From: Acidobacteriota bacterium
GTDB lineage: Bacteria > Acidobacteriota > Blastocatellia > Pyrinomonadales > Pyrinomonadaceae
Length of the DNA: 64,000 nucleotides
Direction: 5' to 3'
Assembly: GCA_019639175.1 (NCBI GenBank)
Contig: JAHBSK010000003.1
Location: 186,001-250,000, forward strand
The translations under genes were made by a program, and so were the position numbers. The number at the start of each line of letters is the position of its first letter. Position 1 is the stretch's first letter. This document shows positions 49,183 to 57,532 of this stretch, in pieces. The notes beneath the pieces were generated by a model that saw nothing but the letters and a program-made list of their open reading frames with translations, did not search any database and was not told the DNA's origin.

Positions 49183-50295
49183 TCAATTTTTCGTCTCGGT
49201 CATTGAGATCATCCGTTCTAAGGCGACGTTGGCGTAGTGCTTTGTATCGCCGTCAACGATTATCTCGTTCACAACATTGCCGTCGGCAAGATTTTCAAGC
49301 GCCCATGCAAGGTTTTGCGGAGCTATGCGGTACATTGTGGCGCACATGCACAGGTCTGGTGCCAACAGGTGTATCTCCTTGTCAGGAAAACGCTGGGCAA
49401 GGCGGTTCACCAGATTTACCTCTGTCCCGATGGCCCATTTTGAACCGCTTGGCGATTCCTCGACCGTTTTTATGATATAGCTGGTCGAACCGTTCAGGTC
49501 GCTTTTTTGCACGACCTCGTATGTGCATTCGGGATGAACCAGCACCTTTACGCCCGGAACCTGTTCGCGGATCTTGTCCACGTGCCAGTCCTTAAAACGG
49601 CCATGCACCGAACAGTGTCCGCGCCACAATATCAATTTTGCGTCAAGAAGCTGTTCCGGCGTGTTGCCGCCAAGCTCTTCGTGCGGATTCCAGACGACCA
49701 TCTTGTCCAGCGGTATGCCAAATTTCGCGCCCGTGTTGCGGCCAAGATGCTGGTCAGGAAAGAAGAACATCTTGTCGTATTCTTTCAGGTAGATATCAAA
49801 AAGCGGAACGGCGTTTGACGATGTGCAGACAACGCCTTCGTTGCGTCCGCAAAAGGCCTTGATCGCGGCGGTCGAATTCATGTAGGTTATCGGCGCCACG
49901 CGCGAATTGAGAACGCCTATTTCGCGAAGCTGTTCCCACGCGTCCTCGACCTGATCGATGTTCGCCATGTCCGCCATCGAACATCCGGCGCCCAGATCGG
50001 GCAATATCACCTGCTGTCCCTCGCGGCCAAGAACGTATGCCGATTCGGCCATGAAATGCACGCCGCAAAAGACTATGTAATCAGCGTCGGCCTTTGCGGC
50101 CATCACCGAAAGCTGGTAGGAATCGCCCTGTAGGTCGGCATGACGAATGACGTCGTCACGCTGATAATGGTGGCCGAGGATAACAACCCTCTTGCCAAGC
50201 GCCTCACGAGCGGATTCGATGCGTTCGGCGACCTCCACCTCCGGCATCACCAGATAATCCTCAAGCACGCGTACATCTTCCAAAACGGCTGTCAT
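49183..50295 (-). CDS. nadA: Quinolinate synthase
   Basis: 370 residues. [4Fe-4S] enzyme condensing iminoaspartate with DHAP to quinolinate in NAD synthesis. VVILGHHYQRDDVIRHADLQ and GDSYQLSVMAAKADADYIVF-CGVHFMAE are diagnostic, as are LGAGCSMADMANIDQVEDAW, GVVCTSSNAVPLF and LLAPDLCMCATMYRIAPQNL. The three cluster cysteines expected in these segments are present. nadB and nadC are not nearby. It is upstream of the ferredoxin gene on the same strand. Confidence 0.95.
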   Translation of the reverse strand: MTAVLEDVRVLEDYLVMPEVEVAERIESAREALGKRVVILGHHYQRDDVIRHADLQGDSYQLSVMAAKADADYIVFCGVHFMAESAYVLGREGQQVILPDLGAGCSMADMANIDQVEDAWEQLREIGVLNSRVAPITYMNSTAAIKAFCGRNEGVVCTSSNAVPLFDIYLKEYDKMFFFPDQHLGRNTGAKFGIPLDKMVVWNPHEELGGNTPEQLLDAKLILWRGHCSVHGRFKDWHVDKIREQVPGVKVLVHPECTYEVVQKSDLNGSTSYIIKTVEESPSGSKWAIGTEVNLVNRLAQRFPDKEIHLLAPDLCMCATMYRIAPQNLAWALENLADGNVVNEIIVDGDTKHYANVALERMISMTETKN

Positions 50296-50376
50296 ACCAG
50301 AATGATTGCGCTTTTACGCAATGGAAAGCAAGCCGCACGGAACTCGAGCGGCACTCATCTCTGCTTGCCGCTCAGG

Positions 50377-51453
50377 TCATATCTGTCCGGTGAGTTTTTC
50401 GATTATCAGAATTATGCCGTAGCAAAGTCCGGAAATAAGCGCGGCCATCGGGATGGTCAATACCCACGCCCAGACGATGCGGCCCGCAACGCCCCATTTC
50501 ACCGCCGAAAGGCGCTTTGCGCTCCCGACGCCGACTATCGCTCCGGTAATGGTGTGTGTAGTGGAAACGGGAATGCCCGCTGCTGTGGCGCCGAACAGGG
50601 TCATCGCACCTGCGGTCTCGGCGCAAAACCCGCCGACGGGCTGGAGTTTTGCGATCTTTGTTCCCATTGTCTTAACGATCCGCCAGCCGCCTGACAGCGT
50701 TCCGAGAGCGATGGCAAAATGCGCCGCCAAAATGACCCACAGCGGCGGTTCGGGCAGCCTGTTGCCCGGGTCCATCGTCAAAAACCCGCCTGAAACAAGA
50801 ACGATGGTTATGATGCCCATCGTTTTTTGGGCGTCGTTGCCGCCGTGGCCCAGCGAATAAGCAGCCGCCGAGAAAAGCTGCCCGATGCGAAATCCGCGAT
50901 CGACCCTTTTGATGGAAACACGCCGAAATATCCAATACACGGCGACCATCATCGCAAAACCGAGAAGCATTCCCAAAAGCGGCGAAAGAATGATAAAGGC
51001 AATGGTCTTTATCCAGCCTTCGGCCTTTAGAACGGTCTCCATTCCCCAAAAACCATAATGCCAGGCATAAGACGACATTGCTGCACCTGCATAAGCTCCG
51101 ACCAGAGCGTGAGAGCTTGATGTCGGCAGGCCGAGATACCACGTTATCAGGTTCCATACGACGGCGCCCAAAACTGCGGCAAGAAGCACGAGAAGCTGGT
51201 CGTTGCCCGGAATGCGTGTGATATCGACCATATCGCCGCCGATGGTTTTGGCAACGGCGGTCCCGAACACGAGAAAAGCGATGAAATTGAAAAATGCTGC
51301 CCAAACGACCGCCACGCCAGGCGACAGCACTCTGGTGGCCACGACCGTAGCTATAGAGTTAGCGGCGTCGTGAAAACCGTTGATGTAATCAAAAACGAGC
51401 GCTGCAAAGATTATGAATATGACCAGGCTGAGGGCCGCGTACTGTCCTTCCAT
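50377..51453 (-). CDS. pit: PiT family inorganic phosphate transporter
   Basis: 358 residues, about ten transmembrane helices. The family signature G-F-H-D-A-A-N-S-I-A appears at DYINGFHDAANSIATVVATR, with the second half repeat at YSLGHGGNDAQKTMGIITIV. TWYLGLPTSSSHALVGAYAG and AGIPVSTTHTITGAIVGVGS are the two conserved P-x-S-S/T-T-H loops. Low-affinity phosphate-metal symport. Follows the DUF47 gene by 17 bp, the usual arrangement. Confidence 0.95.
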   Translation of the reverse strand: MEGQYAALSLVIFIIFAALVFDYINGFHDAANSIATVVATRVLSPGVAVVWAAFFNFIAFLVFGTAVAKTIGGDMVDITRIPGNDQLLVLLAAVLGAVVWNLITWYLGLPTSSSHALVGAYAGAAMSSYAWHYGFWGMETVLKAEGWIKTIAFIILSPLLGMLLGFAMMVAVYWIFRRVSIKRVDRGFRIGQLFSAAAYSLGHGGNDAQKTMGIITIVLVSGGFLTMDPGNRLPEPPLWVILAAHFAIALGTLSGGWRIVKTMGTKIAKLQPVGGFCAETAGAMTLFGATAAGIPVSTTHTITGAIVGVGSAKRLSAVKWGVAGRIVWAWVLTIPMAALISGLCYGIILIIEKLTGQI

Positions 51454-51470
51454 AAAAAGTCTTCTGTCGG

Positions 51471-52091
51471 CTAGTTGTGTTTCAACACAATGCTCTCAAT
51501 GATATTTGCTGCTCCCTCGCAGAGGTCGGTCGCGCTTTCCAGTATCTCGTAAAGCTCCTTGTACTTGATGACCTCAAGTGCATCGGTCGATCTCTGGAAC
51601 AGCTCCGCTATCGCGCGAAAATATACGTCGTCAGCCTCGTTCTCCAGCCTGTGTATCTCGACAAAATATGTGTTTATGCCGTTCGGTTTGTTAAGCATCG
51701 AAACGGCGCCGTGAACCTGCCACGACTGGTTGTGTATCACCTCGGCAAGCTGGCGGATATGAGCATTGCTTTGCTGGATGTCATACATCACCATTGCTCT
51801 GGCACCGGCATCTATGTAATCGCAGATGTCGTCAAGTGCCACTGCTAGTGTGTAGATGTCTTCGCGGTCAAAAGGTGTGATGAATGATTTGTTGAGTTTT
51901 GTGGTTATCTGGTGCATCAGGTCGTCACATGCATGTTCGACCTCCTTTATCCGCTTGATGTAAAGCATTCGGTCGCCGTTATCATCGTTGACCATTTCCG
52001 TGAGTATCTTTGCGGCCTCCTGTATCTTGGAGGTCATTTGAGTGAAGTAAAGAAAGTATTCATCCTCACGGGGCAAGAAGCTAAAAGCCAT
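51471..52091 (-). CDS. DUF47/PhoU-like accessory protein of the Pit transporter
   Basis: 206 residues, all helical. FFLPREDEYFLYFTQMTSKI-like FLPREDEYFLYFTQMTSKIQ, then KEVEHACDDLMHQITTKLNK and FITPFDREDIYTLAVALDDI match the DUF47 (TIGR00153) family, which is structurally like PhoU and thought to regulate Pit. Cotranscribed with pit. Confidence 0.92.
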   Translation of the reverse strand: MAFSFLPREDEYFLYFTQMTSKIQEAAKILTEMVNDDNGDRMLYIKRIKEVEHACDDLMHQITTKLNKSFITPFDREDIYTLAVALDDICDYIDAGARAMVMYDIQQSNAHIRQLAEVIHNQSWQVHGAVSMLNKPNGINTYFVEIHRLENEADDVYFRAIAELFQRSTDALEVIKYKELYEILESATDLCEGAANIIESIVLKHN

Positions 52092-52423
52092 TTCCGTTTC
52101 TCCGGTTATGTTAAATAAGTGTTAAATGAATACCTAAATATAAACGACAGCCCGATGCGGTGTCTATTGACGGTTAAGAAAATCTTTATCACCGCCCTGT
52201 CAGCGGTTATACCGCAGATCATAAATAACGGTCAAAGACCGCCTTTTACGCATATTCAGCGGCTTAACTGCGGTCTCTGACCGCCAATTTACGGTTGATG
52301 TAGAGAATTTGTTATGTGATCGGTGCTAAATAAAGTCGCTATACTTAGCAAAGTGTCAGAGTTTGCTAAGTATAGCGATTCTATTTAGCAGCATTATCAA
52401 AAGGCAGTACGGAAGTGTTCCCT
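52092..52423. repeat. Intergenic palindromes between the pit and pst operons, including a 29-bp inverted repeat
   Basis: No gene. Three short palindromes: GCGGT-TAT-ACCGC (52203-52215), CGGTC-AAA-GACCG (52229-52241), GCGGTC-TCT-GACCGC (52270-52284). Then a long inverted repeat: arms 52324-52352 and 52362-52390, 27 of 29 positions pairing around a 9-nt centre; the inner 17 pairs (TCGCTATACTTAGCAAA and its complement) are perfect. It ends 34 bp from the phoU stop and may also terminate the pst-phoU transcript, but has no T-run. Confidence 0.8.
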
Positions 52424-53080
52424 CTATTTGCTGTGTTTTATGAACGCGGCTTCGGTCAGATATACGTTCAGTTCGCAGATGTCGGTAACATAGTCGCCTA
52501 TGCGTTCCAGATGTTTTGCGACAAACAGCAGGTGGGCGGCACCGGTGGTTAAGGACGGGTCCGCTATCATCATCTCCAACAGTTCGTTGAACACGCGTTT
52601 GTACGCCGCGTCGATCTCCTTATCGCGTTTGATGACCTCGCGCGAGGTTTGGGCATCTTCGGACGTAAAGGCGTCCAGCGCGGCACGGAGCATCTCAGCC
52701 GCCGTCTGTGCCATCATCGGAAACTCGATGTAGTTCTTCAATTGCGGCTCGGTGTTTATCACCAGTGCGGCCCTAGCGATGTTCGATGCGTGATCGGCGA
52801 TCCGTTCCAGGATCGGCGTAATTTTTGCAACTGAGATAACGAACCGCAGGTCGTGGGCCGCCGGCTGCTGCAGAGCGAGTATCTCTATGCTCATGCGGTC
52901 TATTTCCAGTTCCATCTGGTCGATGATCTGGTCGTCATCCAGCACCTTTTGCGCCAGTTGGCTGTCGCGTTCTACGAGTGATTCCATCGCCCGGTTGAGG
53001 GCCGCTTCGGTCGCTCCGCCAAGCAGCAGGATCTTATCCCGCAGGAGGTCCAATTGTTGATCTATGATTCTGCGTTCCAT
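52424..53080 (-). CDS. phoU: Phosphate signalling regulator PhoU
   Basis: 218 residues, two three-helix PhoU bundles. MERRIIDQQLDLLRDKILLL, LQQPAAHDLRFVISVAKITP, ILERIADHASNIARAA in the first half, mirrored by AHLLFVAKHLERIGDYVTDI. E/D-x-x-x-D metal motifs are intact in both. Couples the Pst transporter to the PhoR/PhoB-type two-component system (not in the window). Last gene of the pst operon, 63 bp after pstB. Confidence 0.95.
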   Translation of the reverse strand: MERRIIDQQLDLLRDKILLLGGATEAALNRAMESLVERDSQLAQKVLDDDQIIDQMELEIDRMSIEILALQQPAAHDLRFVISVAKITPILERIADHASNIARAALVINTEPQLKNYIEFPMMAQTAAEMLRAALDAFTSEDAQTSREVIKRDKEIDAAYKRVFNELLEMMIADPSLTTGAAHLLFVAKHLERIGDYVTDICELNVYLTEAAFIKHSK

Positions 53081-53143
53081 TTTCTATCCCAATTCAATAC
53101 ATATTAACACAAATGCTCAAAATAAAGGGTTTTTCGCCGTTTT

Positions 53144-53902
53144 CTAACCAAATCTGCCGGTTATGTAGTCTTCTGTCAGCTTTTCGTCAGGGTTGGTGAA
53201 CATCTTCTGCGTCGGGTTGAATTCGACCAGTTTTCCAAGCATGAAAAATGCCGTCCGGTCAGAAACTCGCGCCGCCTGCTGCATATTGTGCGTAACGATG
53301 ACAATGGTGTAATCGCGTTTCAGTTCCACGACCAGTTCTTCTATCTTTTGCGTTGCTATCGGGTCGAGAGCGGACGCCGGTTCGTCCATCAGAACAACTT
53401 CCGGCTGAACCGCCAACGCTCTCGCTATGCAAAGCCGCTGCTGCTGTCCGCCCGACAATCCGAAAGCGGATGAATTCAGCCTGTCCTTTACCTCGTCCCA
53501 CAACGCCGCGTTCCTCAGCGCTTTTTCAACTCGTTCCTCAAGGTCAGCCTTGTTCGAATGAATGCCGTTGATGCGAATGCCGTAGGCGACGTTCTCAAAT
53601 ATCGACTTTGGAAAAGGATTCGATTTTTGAAAGACCATCCCGACCTTTCTTCTCAGCGCCACAACATCCGTTCCCGGCGCATAGATATTCCTGCCGTCTA
53701 TGACCACTGAGCCGTCCACGCGGGCAATGGCTATAGTGTCGTTCATCCGGTTCAGCGTCCTCAAAAAAGTTGATTTTCCGCAGCCTGACGGCCCGATAAA
53801 AGCGATCACCTCACGCTCGGGAATTTCGAGCGAGATGTCATACAGTGCCTGATTGCTTCCGTAAAAGAAATCCAGATTTTTTACGCTTATTTTGCTTTCC
53901 AT
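53144..53902 (-). CDS. pstB: Phosphate ABC transporter ATP-binding protein
   Basis: 252 residues from the ATG at 53902 ([20 protein letters not shown]); the frame continues 57 bp upstream into the pstA region. Walker [20 protein letters not shown], signature [20 protein letters not shown] and Walker [21 protein letters not shown] are all canonical for PstB. 25 bp after pstA. Confidence 0.97.
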   Translation of the reverse strand: MESKISVKNLDFFYGSNQALYDISLEIPEREVIAFIGPSGCGKSTFLRTLNRMNDTIAIARVDGSVVIDGRNIYAPGTDVVALRRKVGMVFQKSNPFPKSIFENVAYGIRINGIHSNKADLEERVEKALRNAALWDEVKDRLNSSAFGLSGGQQQRLCIARALAVQPEVVLMDEPASALDPIATQKIEELVVELKRDYTIVIVTHNMQQAARVSDRTAFFMLGKLVEFNPTQKMFTNPDEKLTEDYITGRFG

Positions 53903-53927
53903 TCGATCTCTTTCGCCTATATCCGTC

Positions 53928-54773
53928 CTAAAATTTCTTTCTGGTAAAGAACCGGACAAGGATATTTATCACCAGTATCAATCCGACCAGCAGCAGCGTT
54001 GCCGCCCACGCCATGGCGTGTTCAACCTCGAACGGGCCGGTCGCATAGTTGTATATCTGCACCGTCAGCGACGACATCGGCTGATCAAGATAATAGTTGT
54101 AAAAACGGCTGTTCAGGGCCGTAAAGAGCAGCGGCGCCGTTTCACCTGTAACGCGGGCGATGGCAAGCATCGCTCCTGTCGCTATGCCCGACGCGGCTGC
54201 GGGCAGAACGATGTTCCATGTAACGCGCCATTGCGGAGCGCCGAGCGCCAACGCGCCCTCACGCATCGAATTTGGCACAAGGCTGATCATCTCTTCGGTT
54301 GTGCGGGCCACTATCGGGATCATTATTATCGCCAGCGCCAAACCGCCCGCAAACCCCGATTGACGGCCCATAGGCAAAACGACCAGCGTGTAAACAAAGA
54401 TGCCGATAATGATCGACGGCACGCCGATGAGCGTGTCCGCAACGAACCGCACCGTGTTGCCGAACCAGTTCCTGCCAAATTCCGCCAGATACACTCCTGC
54501 GGCTATGCCCACCGGCAAACCGAGGAATGCCGCCAGCAGCGTCATGATGGCAGAACCGAGTATCGAGTTGCCGATGCCGCCGCCTTCTCCGACAGGTTTT
54601 GGCGTGTCTGTCAAAAATTCGATGCTCAGCGAAGAAATGCCGCGAACACCGATATAGCCGAGTATCGCCACCAGCACAGCTATCGCAAAAACGGCGCAAA
54701 CGGCCGTCAGGCTGGTCATAATCATGTTGACCACCCGCCGTCGGTCAATGCTGTTTATCGTCTTCGTCGTCAT
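53928..54773 (-). CDS. pstA: Phosphate ABC transporter permease PstA
   Basis: 281 residues from the ATG at 54773; a GTG at 54791 would add six residues and overlap pstC. About six transmembrane helices. [35 protein letters not shown] and [20 protein letters not shown] are family typical; [20 protein letters not shown] is the permease EAA loop contacting PstB. 19 bp after pstC. Confidence 0.95.
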   Translation of the reverse strand: MTTKTINSIDRRRVVNMIMTSLTAVCAVFAIAVLVAILGYIGVRGISSLSIEFLTDTPKPVGEGGGIGNSILGSAIMTLLAAFLGLPVGIAAGVYLAEFGRNWFGNTVRFVADTLIGVPSIIIGIFVYTLVVLPMGRQSGFAGGLALAIIMIPIVARTTEEMISLVPNSMREGALALGAPQWRVTWNIVLPAAASGIATGAMLAIARVTGETAPLLFTALNSRFYNYYLDQPMSSLTVQIYNYATGPFEVEHAMAWAATLLLVGLILVINILVRFFTRKKF

Positions 54774-54792
54774 CAAATAAACTAAAGGCACA

Positions 54793-55722
54793 TCACGCGT
54801 GTTTAGCGCTGTTCGTTTTGCGCGCCACGCTCATTATCAAAAGTTTTGCAAATGCGTTTACCATGAACGTCACCAAAAAAAGCACCAGCCCGATCTCTAT
54901 CAGCGCGCTCATGTATATCTCATCGGTCGCCTCGGCAAAATTGGCGGCAAGCAGCGACGCGATGGTGTTCGCCGGTTCAAAGAGCGATGCGGCTATCTGC
55001 GGCGAATTGCCTATCACCATTGTCACCGCCATTGTCTCGCCGACCGCGCGGCCGAGACCGAGCACGACCGCACCGGCAATGCCCGAAGCGGCGTTGCCCA
55101 GCACGATCATCGTCGTTTCCCATTTGGTCGCGCCGAGCGCCAGCGCCGCCTCACGCTGTGTGTGCGGAACGGCTTCCAGCACGTCGCGCACGACCGACGT
55201 TATGATCGGCGTTATCATCAACGCCAAAATGATGCCCGCCGTCAGCATTCCTATGCCCGTTATGCGTCCCTGAAAGAGCGGCAAAAAGCCCAGCGATGCC
55301 TGTAAGAACGGGCCGATATATTCGCGGATCAGCGGCGCCAGAACGAATATTCCCCACAGCCCGTAAACGACCGACGGTATCGCCGCAAGCAGCTCGACCA
55401 TGAAGGCTATCGGCCGCGCGATCTTTTTCGGGGCTTGTTCAACAAGGAATATCGCTATCCCGAGCGATATGGGAATGGAAAGTATCAGCGCAATGACGGA
55501 AGACGTGACCGTCCCGAAAATGAACGGCAACGCGCCGAATTCTTCCTGTGCCGGTTTCCATTCGCGCCCGAAAAGGAACCCGATGCCGAAACGCTCCATG
55601 CTCGGCACAGCGCTCTGATACATAACGGCTATCACCGCCGCCACGATCAAAATGATCGAAAGGGCCGCCGCGAATACAATGGCCTGAAAGACCTTATCTC
55701 CTTTGGTACCGGTATTTGCCAA
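54793..55722 (-). CDS. pstC: Phosphate ABC transporter permease PstC
   Basis: 309 residues; starts with TTG (MANTGTKGDKVFQAIVF), no better ATG being available before the first helix. FLFGREWKPAQEEFGALPFI, LLAAIPSVVYGLWGIFVLAP and DVLEAVPHTQREAALALGAT (EAA loop) mark PstC. 9 bp after pstS. Confidence 0.95.
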   Translation of the reverse strand: MANTGTKGDKVFQAIVFAAALSIILIVAAVIAVMYQSAVPSMERFGIGFLFGREWKPAQEEFGALPFIFGTVTSSVIALILSIPISLGIAIFLVEQAPKKIARPIAFMVELLAAIPSVVYGLWGIFVLAPLIREYIGPFLQASLGFLPLFQGRITGIGMLTAGIILALMITPIITSVVRDVLEAVPHTQREAALALGATKWETTMIVLGNAASGIAGAVVLGLGRAVGETMAVTMVIGNSPQIAASLFEPANTIASLLAANFAEATDEIYMSALIEIGLVLFLVTFMVNAFAKLLIMSVARKTNSAKHA

Positions 55723-55731
55723 TGTGTGATC

Positions 55732-56829
55732 TTATCGCCGCAGCGGCTTGCCTCCGCCGGTTATAGAATCTATTTTTACCGCGACCTTTTCCATGACCTC
55801 TTTCGGCAGCGGAGCGTAATGCAGGTCCTCAACGTATCTCTCGCCGTCGGTCACTGCCCAGAAAAGAAAATCGGCCAGGGCCTTGCCGCGTATCTCGTCA
55901 GACTGTTCCTGATATACAAGGATGTATGTATAACTTGCTATCGGATACGCACCTTTTCCGTCGGCATTGGTTATCTGCGCTCTCAGGTCGTCAGGCATTG
56001 CCGCGACCGAACCGGCTGCCGCCTCTGAAACAGACGTGAGCGAGGCTTCGACAAATTCGCCCGCCTTGTTCTTCACTCTTGCCGCCGGCAGGTTGTTCGC
56101 TTTGGCAAATGTCAGTTCGACATAGCCTATCGAATTTGGCGTCTGCTTGACCTGGCCCATAACGCCGTCGTTGCCTTTTGCTCCGACGCCGACACCCGTT
56201 ATCCAGCTTGGCTGTTTGTTCGTGCCGACCCTCTCGGCCCATTCCGTATTGGTCTTTGTGAGGAAATCAGTGAATACCGCCGAAGTGCCGCTCGAATCCG
56301 CACGGTAAACCGGCAATATCTCCGCGTCCGGGAACTGTATGTCGGGATTGTCGGTCTTTAGGCGTTCGTCGCTCCAGCGTTTTATATTGCCAAGATAAAT
56401 ATCCGCTATGACCTGCGGCGAGAGGTTTATGGACTGCGTCACACCCTCAAGGTTATAGGTCAGAACGACCGCGCCAAGCACCGTCGGTATATGCAGTATC
56501 GGAGTTCCGGCTTCGGCCATCGTTTCATCGGTCATCGGGTCGTCCGAGGCCCCGAAATCGGATGTTTTTGAAAGCAATGCCTTTTGTCCCGCTCCCGAAC
56601 CTGTCGATTGATAATCTATCCTGACATTTGGCCTTATCTTGCCAAATTCGCTGACCCATTTATCGTATATTGGCTTTGGAAAACTTGCTCCGGTTCCCTG
56701 AAGCCTGACGGTTCCGCCGCCCGATCCGCTGCCTTCGCCAAACTTTTGCCCGCTGCACGCGACCAGCACCGCTGCCAGCGTGAGCAAGGCAAAAACCGAA
56801 GTAAAACCGGATGTCTTAAAAATTCTCAT
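55732..56829 (-). CDS. pstS: Phosphate-binding lipoprotein PstS
   Basis: 365 residues. Signal sequence ending in a lipobox (LAAVLVAC, Cys25), so membrane-tethered rather than freely periplasmic. LQGTGASFPKPIYDKWVSEF, YQSTGSGAGQKALLSKTSDF-GASDDPMTDE and VYRADSSGTSAVFTDFL contain the phosphate-binding Thr/Ser/Asp/Arg residues. First gene of the pstSCAB-phoU operon. Confidence 0.96.
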   Translation of the reverse strand: MRIFKTSGFTSVFALLTLAAVLVACSGQKFGEGSGSGGGTVRLQGTGASFPKPIYDKWVSEFGKIRPNVRIDYQSTGSGAGQKALLSKTSDFGASDDPMTDETMAEAGTPILHIPTVLGAVVLTYNLEGVTQSINLSPQVIADIYLGNIKRWSDERLKTDNPDIQFPDAEILPVYRADSSGTSAVFTDFLTKTNTEWAERVGTNKQPSWITGVGVGAKGNDGVMGQVKQTPNSIGYVELTFAKANNLPAARVKNKAGEFVEASLTSVSEAAAGSVAAMPDDLRAQITNADGKGAYPIASYTYILVYQEQSDEIRGKALADFLFWAVTDGERYVEDLHYAPLPKEVMEKVAVKIDSITGGGKPLRR

Positions 56830-56932
56830 TGTAACTTTCTATTGATCGGCGGCGTCCGTTGTTCTATTCGTTTTCCGTCCGCAAATGAACTATGCGAATA
56901 TGTTTACACACCACGCCCTATCAAGTGTTTAA

Positions 56933-57016
56933 ATTATACTTAAATAAAATTGTCCGTCTTTATTTTCCCCGAAAGAGTTAACATTTGGTTAACATCGAGG
57001 TAACATCGCTTTCATA
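56933..57016 (-). promoter_or_regulatory. pst operon promoter with four Pho-box-like direct repeats
   Basis: On the minus strand a perfect TATAAT (56933-56938) has no -35 consensus 17 bp upstream. Further upstream are four hexamers with exact 11-bp spacing, read on the plus strand: TTAACA 56978, TTAACA 56989, GTAACA 57000, TTCATA 57011. Such TTAACA repeats at 11-bp spacing are the known PhoP-type Pho box. The likely reading is activation of pstS under phosphate starvation; the array could also serve the small gene on the other side. Confidence 0.75.
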
Positions 57017-57097
57017 ACCTTGTTCTCATCAAACAACGCCAAAGCCCCGCGCTGATGTCATATCGGCGGGGCAGAGGTTTGGAGGGATACCAAGATC

Positions 57098-57292
57098 ATG
57101 GACCTGATGAACGATCTGAGCAACGACCTGGCATTTGCATTTCTGGTCGAACGCAAAAACGAGGGTGCCCTTACTCCGCGTGATGTAAGAGAACTCATAG
57201 ACCGCATAAAACATGCCCTTTCGCCGGTCGAAATGCCCGAACGAAAACGGACGGTGAACGATCACACGCCTCTTTCACGATCTGATCATTAA
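57098..57292 (+). CDS. Small protein of unknown function
   Basis: 64 residues. MDLMNDLSNDLAFAFLVERK, then NEGALTPRDVRELIDRIKHA: a small, soluble, helical, acidic-then-basic protein with no recognised family. GGAGGG lies 11 nt before the ATG. It is divergent from pstS and the nearest plus-strand gene to the Pho-box-like repeats, so phosphate regulation is conceivable. Confidence 0.55.
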   Translation: MDLMNDLSNDLAFAFLVERKNEGALTPRDVRELIDRIKHALSPVEMPERKRTVNDHTPLSRSDH

Positions 57293-57532
57293 GGCATAAA
57301 AGCCCCTCAATATACCGGTTCCAGGCCGTTCGGCCCCGGCCGAATATCTGCGCCAGGCTGCGTAAAATATTGTCAACCGGCTTCGTCCCCGCCATTTTTT
57401 CTCAAACCCTTCCCCGCCAAAAGGTCATCCTACACTTGTTGTCTGGTATTCTCCCCGATGTGTTAAAATACAGACCATCTTTAATAACTGAACAATTTTT
57501 GTCTTTTAAAGACCTTACGGGAGGAACCGTTT

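Noticed and set aside
54799-55305. Plus-strand frames opposite pstC and pstA (168 and 297 codons)
   Set aside because: Arg/His-rich shadows of the permease genes.
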